Shown piece by piece: positions 36,335 to 44,679 of a DNA stretch of 64,000 nucleotides. Below the pieces are notes generated by a model, which was not told where the DNA came from, searched no databases, and saw only the letters and a list, made by a program, of their open reading frames with translations. The translations under genes and the position numbers were made by a program. This DNA is from Rhizobium vallis. Lineage in GTDB: Bacteria > Pseudomonadota > Alphaproteobacteria > Rhizobiales > Rhizobiaceae. The DNA is taken from positions 310,001 through 374,000 of the forward strand of contig NZ_ML133687.1 of NCBI RefSeq assembly GCF_003985155.1, given 5' to 3'. Each line of letters begins with the position of its first letter. Position 1 is the first letter of the stretch.

Positions 36335-38721
36335 GTCAGTACCCTATCGCGATCGTTGTTCTGCCGCTCACGCCACGCCTGAAATTCTTCCTTCACCGCG
36401 GTTTTCCACGCAGGAAGCCCAGTCTTGAGTGCCGTGCGCCACGGCCCATCATTCCGAACGATCGCCGGCTTGGTACGTCGCGCTACATCAAGCCCGGTTC
36501 CGGGATCTCCGCCGTTCAGGATTGTGTCGTCAGGTCCTGTTACGAATACCTCGGAGCTGCGAGAGAGGATAAGGGCGTCGACGTCCCAATGTTCGGGCAA
36601 ACTCCATTCAGTGAGCAAGCCGCCATCGTCCAACTTGTCAGCGGATGAACCCAGTGCATGCCCGTTCTCGTCGAAGCTAAGATTTCCTCTGGGCACTGAT
36701 GCCGGCTGGAGTGGCTCACCGAGGTGGGTTGCAAGGATCAGCACCAATGCGCCCGCCATGCGCTCGAGCACAGTTACGTCGCCGCTCCATGGCTTTGCGC
36801 TCTCAGGGCCGATACTGCCCAACCAAGCAAGGAAATCACGGCGGAGGGCGGGTGACGCATCAAGTGTATGGCGCCATCCGGCCCAGGTGGCGAGAACCTC
36901 TGCAAAAACATCTGCTGCGACCTTTCCCAAAGTATCGCATGTACCAGCAGCCTGCGCTGCTACGAGCATGGCTTCCAATTGGCGGACGAGAGAGGCATCG
37001 ACATGCTCTCTGATATTGATCGCGCTTACCAACCGGTAGGGATAGCGTGACGCCGCAGTCATAGCGGTGGCGGCGTTGGGCAGCCTGGATTTCCACGCCT
37101 CTTGCACGGTTGCTCCAAGGCTGAGGGTGATCTTGCCTCCACTGGCTTTGCTCAAGCGAATCAAGTCATCAGCGTCGATTTTCTCCGGTGTCACCTCTAG
37201 TTGCACGACGACAGGTGTGGCCGCGGACTCGCACTGGGTCACCAGCTCCTCAAGCAAGACCTTGCCGCGCTGCACCAATGTCTGGGTCGCGACGTCCCAG
37301 GTGACTAAAATGGTGGAGGCCTCAAGGGCGGATCGCCCGGCGAGCTGCGATTTTCTGGCAGCGTCGGCAAGTCTATGCAGCCAGAGGTCGAAAAACACAG
37401 TATAAGTTTCGGCATCGAGGGTGGGCGGGACAAGCAGTTCGGGCTTCGCCTTGAACCGGTCCGTGGATACCCTCTGATACTCGTCGAACTGCTCTTTTGC
37501 TGGGAAATACCGCTCGTTCTTATCTGGGCCATGCCGCAGGATCACATGATGGAACCGCTTCACAAGGGCTGCCCCATTCAAGGTTATCCCTACAGGCTCA
37601 AGGCCATCTGCGTGCTCGATCACATCTTCGATCATACCGGAGCTGCGGCGGACGACGACACCTTTCTGCTGAGCTGCGTGCAGGACAGCGAAGACCATTG
37701 CTTGGTTGAGCTGAGCTGCCTTTCCCACTGAGAACAGCGGACCGCTGGAGTTGACGGTCAGAAGCCGATCGGCCCGGACTTGCGGCACCAGCCGATCTAG
37801 TATCCCCCGCTCACCAAAGGTCGTGAGCACGTCCTTCTCGAATATCGGCTCCAGATCAGCCTCCGGCGCGAGACCCTCGTACGCCTTCAGGACAGTAGTT
37901 CGCAGGATGTCTTGATTGAAATAGCCGAGGAAGGTCTCTGTAAACGGGACGTGCTCGAACCCATCGATAAGGAGGTTTAGGATGTCAGTTAGTGCGCCAT
38001 CGCCATTCCCGCTTACAAGATAGGTCGCAGGCGCAATGGCCTCGACCGCGGCTGTCCCGACGCCCCGCTCCTTCCAATAGTCATAGGTGTCAGCCGCCCC
38101 GACGGTCCGTTCGTCTCCAAAGCCCATGGCGAGGAAGACCTTCTGGACGATCTTTGACACGCCACCGGCGAACGTCATTCGCCATTCCGCACCGGACTTT
38201 TCCAGCTTCTCGAGGCGAGCTCCCTTATTCCAAATGAGCTTCGGGAGCATGGCGTTGTGGCTATGGAATTCGGCTGCTAGCCGCTTCGCGATCGGCTTGC
38301 CGGTATCCAGATCCCAGTCGAGGAACGGCAATCCGGCGCTCTTGTCGAGCGACCCTGGCGCTGGCCATTCGTAGATATGGGGATGGAGCAGGCGAGGCGA
38401 GGCGCTCTGAAGTTGAAGCACTTCTAGCGCGGGGTCGTACAGGCCGACGTCGTAGTCCAGAAGGCCCAGTGCCAATGCGCAAGTCACGCCCGCGGCGCCA
38501 CCACCGACAACGGCCACTGTATCGTTCGGCTTAAGCATGCCTCGCTCGTGCAGCGCTCTGACCAATCGGAATGCACGGACCTGCTGGGAATAGAATGTGA
38601 TGCGCCGCTCGAACGTGCCTAGAAAATATAGACCGTCGCTTCCCGGCAGCGTGCTTGCCGTAATCCAATCATTTAGCGGGTCCGAGATACCGATCATGCC
38701 TACTTTGCTCGGCGCGGGCAT
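36331..38721 (-). CDS. Lamassu-type effector with FAD/monooxygenase-like domain (LmuA-FMO-like)
   Basis: 796 residues. A Rossmann dinucleotide-binding motif, DTVAVVGGGAAGVTCALALG (glycines at 73-78), is followed by an acidic strand end (VGLYDPALE) and a second part typical of FAD/NAD(P) oxidoreductases (FLAMGFGDERTVG, then ATYLVSGNGDGALTDILNLL). The last 400 residues are unfamiliar and may be the conserved effector-coupling domain. Lamassu variants with an FMO effector are known, and this matches in neighbours and order. The effect would be depletion of NAD(P) or another redox toxicity; this is inference. The ATG at 38721 is preferred over a TTG at 38748; the ATG at 38697 is also possible. 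Confidence 0.74.
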   Translation of the reverse strand: MPAPSKVGMIGISDPLNDWITASTLPGSDGLYFLGTFERRITFYSQQVRAFRLVRALHERGMLKPNDTVAVVGGGAAGVTCALALGLLDYDVGLYDPALEVLQLQSASPRLLHPHIYEWPAPGSLDKSAGLPFLDWDLDTGKPIAKRLAAEFHSHNAMLPKLIWNKGARLEKLEKSGAEWRMTFAGGVSKIVQKVFLAMGFGDERTVGAADTYDYWKERGVGTAAVEAIAPATYLVSGNGDGALTDILNLLIDGFEHVPFTETFLGYFNQDILRTTVLKAYEGLAPEADLEPIFEKDVLTTFGERGILDRLVPQVRADRLLTVNSSGPLFSVGKAAQLNQAMVFAVLHAAQQKGVVVRRSSGMIEDVIEHADGLEPVGITLNGAALVKRFHHVILRHGPDKNERYFPAKEQFDEYQRVSTDRFKAKPELLVPPTLDAETYTVFFDLWLHRLADAARKSQLAGRSALEASTILVTWDVATQTLVQRGKVLLEELVTQCESAATPVVVQLEVTPEKIDADDLIRLSKASGGKITLSLGATVQEAWKSRLPNAATAMTAASRYPYRLVSAINIREHVDASLVRQLEAMLVAAQAAGTCDTLGKVAADVFAEVLATWAGWRHTLDASPALRRDFLAWLGSIGPESAKPWSGDVTVLERMAGALVLILATHLGEPLQPASVPRGNLSFDENGHALGSSADKLDDGGLLTEWSLPEHWDVDALILSRSSEVFVTGPDDTILNGGDPGTGLDVARRTKPAIVRNDGPWRTALKTGLPAWKTAVKEEFQAWRERQNNDRDRVLT

Positions 38722-39005
38722 CCTCGCGCACAGCGCGGCGCCGACCAATTGCTCCGAATTCGTTGTTTCCCCCAGCTCAGGATTTCCAAAGGAATCCGAA
38801 GCACCGGGTCAATCCTTGCCGGCAAAATCCGGCCCGCGCAATAGTCGATCTACGAAAGAACACCCCAAAAGGTTGAGTAGGTCGTTTTGGAGTGACGATT
38901 GGGGAGACCGTCCGCTTCTGGCAATCGGCCGAAGCAGCATTTACGACCGAGGCGCGTAGCCGCCGTGCCGCGGTGGTTGCCAGTAAGGTAGCTTCGGCGC
39001 TCAGC

Positions 39006-39022
39006 GCGGAAATTATTTCCGC
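39006..39022. repeat. 17-base perfect palindrome, copy 2
   Basis: GCGGAAATTATTTCCGC: two perfect eight-base arms around one central T. It differs by one base from the reverse complement of the copy at 32317-32333. It may be an operator for the divergent promoters or one end of a mobile unit that carries the Lamassu-like operon. Confidence 0.65.
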
Positions 39023-39193
39023 TTACGCCGCCGGTTGCCGCCACGCGAAGAACCCAGGCGCAAATCCCCTCTGTGAGGCATCAGGAGCAGTTAACAGTCG
39101 CCACGGTAGAGGGTCGTATTGTAGAACTGAGTTGGATAGGTGGCAATTTCGTAAAGTTCTTGTGTGGTACAAGTAGAACGTTGGCCTTTCGCC

Positions 39194-39234
39194 AATCACA
39201 CGACCGTGATCGCTAATCGTTTAGTCACGTGATT
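39194..39234. promoter_or_regulatory. imperfect inverted repeat next to the start of the exo-RecQ-UvrD gene
   Basis: Arms AATCACACGAC (39194-39204) and GTCACGTGATT (39224-39234) match at 9 of 11 positions and end 14 bases before the ATG at 39249. They could be a repressor site, or an RNA hairpin that covers the ribosome-binding region, which has no clear Shine-Dalgarno sequence. Confidence 0.4.
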
Positions 39235-39248
39235 AGAACTTGTTGCAA

Positions 39249-42200
39249 ATGGCTGAGCCTCTCCAACACTTCCTGCAGCGTTGCGTTTCGATCGACCTGG
39301 AAGTTGATCCTGCAACTGCTAGCATCTTCGCTTTTGCGGCAGTGAGCGATGATGCTCGTCTCTCGATCCTGGCAAAAAAACGCGATCTCGTGATGGCCCT
39401 CGACCGCCTGGAAGCAGAAGCAACCGAGGGCGTGCACCTGCTCGGCCACAACATACTTCGGCATGACTTGCCTCATCTGTTCGCGGTGCGGCCCGGGTTG
39501 GCGAATGTTCTTCGATCACCGATAGACACTCTATGGCTCAATCCCCTCGCATTTCCGCGCAATCCCTACCACCACCTGGTCAAACACTACCATGACGGGC
39601 GCCTGCAAGCGGGCCATGTCAACGATCCCGAACTGGATGCGCGACTGGTGTTTCAGGTAATGCGCAATCAACTGGCGGCTTTGAGGCAGCAGAACGCCGA
39701 CCAGCCCGATGCCGTTGCGGCCTTTCATTTCCTTGCTACGAGGATGGAGAACCCAGGTGGGTTCGACGCGGTGTTTCGGGAGGTTCGCGGAGCTCCCGCG
39801 CCCGATCCTCTTGCGGCACAAGAAGCGATTTCCCGGCTTCTGGCGAGGCGCGCCTGCGGGATGCGGCTCGAGCAGACGCTGAACCGCCTTTCTAATCCTC
39901 AGCTCGGTTGGCCGATGGCCTATGCTTTGTCCTGGATCCTGGTTGCGGGCGGGGATTCCGTCATGCCGCCCTGGGTACGGGCGCAGTTCCGCGAGGCTGC
40001 ACTGATCGTGCGGCATCTACGCGACGCTAATTGCAAAAGCCCGTATTGCGCCTGGTGTAGCGAGAAGAACGACCCGGTGCGCGCGCTGTCACGCTGGTTC
40101 GGGTTCGATGCCTTCCGCGCGGAGCCCGTGGATGATATGGGCCGCCCCCTACAGCAGCGGATCGTCGATGAGACGATGCGCGGGTCGAGCGCCCTCGGCA
40201 TTCTGCCGACCGGCACCGGCAAATCGGTCTGTTATCAGATTCCCGCCCTGTCGAGGTTCGACAAGACCGGAGCGCTGACAGTGGTGATCTCGCCGCTGGT
40301 CGCGTTGATGGCTGATCAGGTGCAGGGTATGGCGCGGGCAGGGATATCCTCTGCCGTGACCGTCAATGGAATGCTTTCGATGCCTGAGCGGCAGGATGCG
40401 CTGGATCGTGTCCGCATGGGAGAGGCCGCAATGCTCCTGATCTCACCCGAGCAATTGCGCAGCAACTCGGTTCGATCGGTTCTGGCACAGCGTGAGATCG
40501 GGCTCTGGGTGCTGGACGAAGCGCATTGTGTGTCGAAATGGGGACACGATTTCCGGCCTGATTACCGCTATGTCAGCCGCTTCATCAAGGAATCTTCGGG
40601 CGATGAAGCGCCTGCCCAGGTGCTCTGCCTAACCGCCACCGCCAAGCCAGAAGTGGTGCGGGACATCCGAGAGCATTTCAAGTCACAGATTGGACGCGAA
40701 CTTTTGCTGCTGGACGGTGGCGCAGTGCGCACCAATCTCAGCTTCGAGGTCCGGCCGACGCAGCGCGGCACCAAGCTGGCGGACATCCTCGATGTGATCG
40801 AGACCAAGCTACCACAGGAGGGCGCTTCGGGTGCCGTGGTTTATTGCGCCACCCGCAGCGAGACACAGCGAGTGGCCGAGTTCCTCAAGCAGCAGGGTCT
40901 GTCCGCGGAACGGTTCCACGCCGGGCTGACGTCCGAGGAGAAGCGTGACATTCAGGAACGATTTCGCATCGGAGATCTGCGAATTATTGCTGCGACCAAC
41001 GCCTTCGGCATGGGGATCGACAAGCCCGATATCCGATTGGTGGTCCATGGCGACATTCCCGGATCACTGGAGAACTATCTGCAGGAAGCGGGGCGAGCGG
41101 GCCGTGACCGTGCCCATGCCAACTGCGTGCTGCTCTTTGGCGAAGAGGACGTCGAGCGCCAGTTCTCGCTTTCGGCTCGCTCGCGCTTAGCCCGGCACGA
41201 AATCGGCGCGATCCTCAAGGCCCTGCGGCGTCTTGACGAGCGGACGAAAAAGACCGGCACCGTGGTCGCTACGTCGGGCGAAGTCGTGCGAGCTGAACGC
41301 GATCAGGAATTCGAGCGCGACACTAACACCGACGACACCAGGGTGAAGACCGCGGTATCATGGCTGGAGGAGGCCACGCTGCTGAGCCGCGAAGAGAACA
41401 AGGTTCAGGTCTTCCCCTCATCGCTCAGGATCCGCAACCTGGAGGAAGCCGAGGCGATTCTGGCCAGAGCCGCGATCACCGGCACCCGTCGCAAGCAGCT
41501 TCTGGATATCACGCGCCACTTGATGAACGCGCCGCCCGATCAGGGCATTTCCACCGACGAGCTGGCCGGGATCAGCGGATTGACAGGGGGTATGCTGAAC
41601 AAGGCGCTGGCCGATCTCGAGGCGCTCGGGATCGCCCGCAACGACGTCGTGGTCACGATATTTGTCCATGTTGCGGTGGACGGTCATTCGCAGCAGCGCC
41701 TGACGCAGGCCGCGCGACTTGAAACGGCGCTGATTGCCCTGATGCGGGAGGCCGCCCCAGATGCGGAAGGCGCAGGAGACGTTCCCTTGCATCTGGCTGA
41801 AACCTGCCAGGCGCTCCGCAATCAGGGGCACAGCGCAGTGCGGCCCGACATCGTGGAGAAGCTCTTGCGTAGCATGGGCCGCGACGGGCGCGATCAGGAT
41901 GGTGGTAAGGGAAATCTGCGGCTGCGCAAGGCTTCGCGCAACACGTTGATGGTCACGCTGCAACGGTCTTGGCAGGCGTTGGAACAGACAGCAATCCTGC
42001 GGCAGCAGGGGGCAGAACGATTGCTAGGGCACCTTCTGGGCAAGTTGCCGAAGGGTAGCCGCGGCAAGGACATCCAGGTCGAGACCACGATGGGTGACCT
42101 GCTCGCCACCCTGACAGGAGACGCGCTGCTGCGCGGCAGCGGCATTCAGGACATGACAAAACTGATGGAGCGCGCACTCCTGTGGCTGCACGAGCAGGAG

Positions 42201-44351
42201 GTTGTGACCCTCGGCAAGGGACTGACTATTTTCCGGCAGGCGATGACGGTTCATTTGAACCCTTCGGGCGGCCAGTTCACCGTAAAGGATTTCACACCCT
42301 TGGAGGATCACTACACGGAGCAGACCATTCAGACCCATGTGATGGCGGCCTATGCAGAAAAGGGCCTTGCCGCGATGGAGCAGGCGCTGCGGCTGTCCGA
42401 GGATTACTTTGTGCTGGAGCGCGACGCCTTTCTGCGCCGCTGGATGCCCGGCAAGGGTGGTGAGATCCGGCGTCAGACTACTGGCAGCTCTTGGAAGACG
42501 ATCGTAGAGGCGCTGAAGAATCCAGTCCAGCAGGAGATTGTCGCTGACGACCGCGAACAAACAAGCGTCCTGGTTCTTGCAGGACCGGGCTCGGGCAAGA
42601 CGCGCGTTCTGGTGCATCGCATCGCCTACATAATCCGTGTCCGCCGTGAGGACCCGCGCGGCATCCTCGTGCTGACCTACAACCGTCATGCCGCTGCCGA
42701 GATACGCATCCGGCTGCGGCATTTGATCGGCGATGATGCGGCTGCGGTGACCATATCCACTTGTCACGCACTTGCGATGCGACTGGTGGGCGCGAGCTTT
42801 GCCGGAACTGCAAACGAGACGTCCCACGACTTCGACGGGATCGTTCTGGAGGCAGTGCGCCAGTTGAACGGGGAAGGACTGAGCAAACCGGAGGCAGAGG
42901 CACAACGTGATACGCTGATTCAAGGCTACCGCTGGATCCTGGTAGACGAGTATCAGGACATTGGCCCCGAGGAATATGCTTTGATCTCGGCCGTCGCAGG
43001 CCGCTCGCTGGACGATAAGGAGCTTCGGCTCAGCCTGTTTGCGGTAGGCGACGATGATCAGAATATCTACGCTTTCGCTGGGGCGTCCATCCGCTTCATC
43101 CGCCAGTTCGAGGCCGACTATAGCGCACGACCGATGTTTCTTGTCGAGAACTACCGCTCGACTGGGCATATCATTACCGCCGCCAACGCAGTCATAGCGC
43201 CAGCCGTGGCCCGCATGAAAGCCGGCCATGACATTGCCATAGATCGCAAACGCATCAAGGCTCCGCCCGGAGGAGATATGGCGGCGCTCGATCCGGTAGC
43301 CCATGGGAGGGTGCAGGTGTTGGACTGCCCGCCCGGCGATGTGGCGCAGGCGATGACCGCGGTTGATGAACTCGTCCGACTATCACGCCTCGATCCGGAG
43401 TGGAGCTGGTCGCGCGCGGCGGTCATAGCTCGCGACTGGCGGCGGTTGGCCCCAGTGCGCGCCTATGCCGAAAAGCTTGGCATTCCGGTGGAGATGGCAA
43501 ATGAGAGCCTGCCAAGCATCTGGCGTTTGCGTGAGATGCAGCAGTTTATCGATGTCCTGCGCCGCGATTCGACACGTCTGCTGGGCGTGCGTGATCTGGT
43601 GGGCGTGCTGAATGCGATACAGTCCAATCGCTGGACGGATCTGATCGGCGAAGGCATCGCCGCGCTGGCCAAGGAGCTTGCGAACAAGACCATGCCCGTA
43701 CCTGACCTCGTCGAGTGGTTCGCTGAGTGGGCCCACGATGCGCGCAGCGATCAGCGCGCACTCCTGCTACTGACAGCGCATCGATCGAAGGGCTTGGAAT
43801 TCGACGACGTCGTCATCCTGAATGGCGGTTGGGACAAGCCTTCTAGGGGCGAGGATTCTGATGCGCCGCGCCGGCTTTTCTATGTCGCCATGACCAGAGC
43901 GCGACGTAGCCTTGCCATCATTGCCGAAGGACAGCATCCGTTCGTCCCGCACGGCGAAGAGCATGTGCTGCGCCGCGCCGCGCCAACCATCTCTGCTGCG
44001 GCCGATTTTCCCGCTGCGCTATACCAGGTGCCGAACCTCAAGACCGTGGACCTGTCGTGGGCCGGACGCCTCGGCCCCGGTCATCCCTCGCTTACCGCAA
44101 TCTCGGCGGCAAAGGCAGGGGACCCACTTCAGATCGTGCGCGATGGCCCTACTTGGATGATGCAAGATTCTCGGGGGCAAACTCTCGGACGCATGGCCAA
44201 AAGCTGGTCGCCTCCTGAGGGTCTCAAGTTCCTCCGCGGCGAGGTCGGTGCCATCGTGCGCTGGCGCAGGGCCGACAACCAGGAAGAGTTCCGGGTGCAC
44301 CTTCGCCGAGATGTTTGGGAGGCGGTCGTGCCTGAGCTCGTCTTCGGATAA
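39249..44351 (+). CDS. DEDD exonuclease-RecQ helicase-UvrD helicase fusion
   Basis: 1,700 residues. Residues 1 to about 180 look like a DnaQ-type DEDD 3'-5' exonuclease (CVSIDLEVD, LLGHNILRHDLPHLF, NDPELDARLVFQVM). About 290-750 is a RecQ-like SF2 helicase: Walker A GILPTGTGKSVCYQIP near 318, VLDEAHCVSKWGHDFRPDYR near 421 and QEAGRAGRDR near 611. About 1090 to 1580 is a UvrD/Rep SF1A helicase: LVLAGPGSGKTRVLVHRIAY near 1107, WILVDEYQDIGPEEY near 1228, GDDDQNIYAFAGAS, TAHRSKGLEFDDVV and FYVAMTRARRS. The ATG at 39249 is preferred over a TTG at 39240. Likely role: unwinding and degrading DNA, either in repair or in defence. The next gene is convergent. Confidence 0.9.
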   Translation: MAEPLQHFLQRCVSIDLEVDPATASIFAFAAVSDDARLSILAKKRDLVMALDRLEAEATEGVHLLGHNILRHDLPHLFAVRPGLANVLRSPIDTLWLNPLAFPRNPYHHLVKHYHDGRLQAGHVNDPELDARLVFQVMRNQLAALRQQNADQPDAVAAFHFLATRMENPGGFDAVFREVRGAPAPDPLAAQEAISRLLARRACGMRLEQTLNRLSNPQLGWPMAYALSWILVAGGDSVMPPWVRAQFREAALIVRHLRDANCKSPYCAWCSEKNDPVRALSRWFGFDAFRAEPVDDMGRPLQQRIVDETMRGSSALGILPTGTGKSVCYQIPALSRFDKTGALTVVISPLVALMADQVQGMARAGISSAVTVNGMLSMPERQDALDRVRMGEAAMLLISPEQLRSNSVRSVLAQREIGLWVLDEAHCVSKWGHDFRPDYRYVSRFIKESSGDEAPAQVLCLTATAKPEVVRDIREHFKSQIGRELLLLDGGAVRTNLSFEVRPTQRGTKLADILDVIETKLPQEGASGAVVYCATRSETQRVAEFLKQQGLSAERFHAGLTSEEKRDIQERFRIGDLRIIAATNAFGMGIDKPDIRLVVHGDIPGSLENYLQEAGRAGRDRAHANCVLLFGEEDVERQFSLSARSRLARHEIGAILKALRRLDERTKKTGTVVATSGEVVRAERDQEFERDTNTDDTRVKTAVSWLEEATLLSREENKVQVFPSSLRIRNLEEAEAILARAAITGTRRKQLLDITRHLMNAPPDQGISTDELAGISGLTGGMLNKALADLEALGIARNDVVVTIFVHVAVDGHSQQRLTQAARLETALIALMREAAPDAEGAGDVPLHLAETCQALRNQGHSAVRPDIVEKLLRSMGRDGRDQDGGKGNLRLRKASRNTLMVTLQRSWQALEQTAILRQQGAERLLGHLLGKLPKGSRGKDIQVETTMGDLLATLTGDALLRGSGIQDMTKLMERALLWLHEQEVVTLGKGLTIFRQAMTVHLNPSGGQFTVKDFTPLEDHYTEQTIQTHVMAAYAEKGLAAMEQALRLSEDYFVLERDAFLRRWMPGKGGEIRRQTTGSSWKTIVEALKNPVQQEIVADDREQTSVLVLAGPGSGKTRVLVHRIAYIIRVRREDPRGILVLTYNRHAAAEIRIRLRHLIGDDAAAVTISTCHALAMRLVGASFAGTANETSHDFDGIVLEAVRQLNGEGLSKPEAEAQRDTLIQGYRWILVDEYQDIGPEEYALISAVAGRSLDDKELRLSLFAVGDDDQNIYAFAGASIRFIRQFEADYSARPMFLVENYRSTGHIITAANAVIAPAVARMKAGHDIAIDRKRIKAPPGGDMAALDPVAHGRVQVLDCPPGDVAQAMTAVDELVRLSRLDPEWSWSRAAVIARDWRRLAPVRAYAEKLGIPVEMANESLPSIWRLREMQQFIDVLRRDSTRLLGVRDLVGVLNAIQSNRWTDLIGEGIAALAKELANKTMPVPDLVEWFAEWAHDARSDQRALLLLTAHRSKGLEFDDVVILNGGWDKPSRGEDSDAPRRLFYVAMTRARRSLAIIAEGQHPFVPHGEEHVLRRAAPTISAAADFPAALYQVPNLKTVDLSWAGRLGPGHPSLTAISAAKAGDPLQIVRDGPTWMMQDSRGQTLGRMAKSWSPPEGLKFLRGEVGAIVRWRRADNQEEFRVHLRRDVWEAVVPELVFG

Positions 44352-44679
44352 GAGATCAGGCTTGAGCCCGTTTGAGACCTTTGCAGTTGCAGAAACGTCT
44401 GCTTCCCGCGCGGTAACACTCGAGCCGTCAGGCGTTGGAAACGGGAGGCTTCCGGCTGACCCATTGCACTAGAAGGACAGGAACCTTGGCTTAGAGACTT
44501 GATCGGATCCGCTAGTTGTCGAAGACTATCTGGTCTCGCAGGTGACATTTCTGCTGCCGGACAATCCTCGCCGTTCCGAAACCGAGGCTTGATGTCTGCT
44601 TACGCTGCCAACTCACCGAGCTAGGCATCATCGTCGCACTTGCCGACGGAGATGTTCGAGATCAGCCCACAGTTGAGCC
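44352..44679. other. intergenic region between convergent helicase genes
   Basis: About 330 bases between the stops of two convergent genes. I see no gene and no strong stem with a U-tract; terminators for both genes should lie here. Confidence 0.5.

Larger units (their letters stand above)
38722..39248. promoter_or_regulatory. divergent intergenic region between Lamassu-like operon and exo-RecQ-UvrD gene
   Basis: About 525 bases with no convincing gene; the short open frames here do not look like protein. It must hold both divergent promoters. Visible structure: a near-perfect inverted repeat CACCCCAAAA (38861-38870) / TTTTGGAGTG (38885-38894), the perfect 17-base palindrome at 39006-39022, a bulged hairpin GTTCTTGT (39156-39163) / ACAAGTAGAAC (39169-39179), and an 11-base imperfect inverted repeat just before the start codon (39194-39204 / 39224-39234). 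Confidence 0.6.

Noticed and set aside
38892..39176. 94-codon plus-strand open frame in the divergent region
   Set aside because: It runs through the palindrome and has no ribosome-binding site or known motif.
42024..43304. 426-codon minus-strand open frame inside the exo-RecQ-UvrD gene
   Set aside because: Antisense shadow typical of GC-rich coding DNA; the plus strand encodes intact helicase motifs over the same bases.
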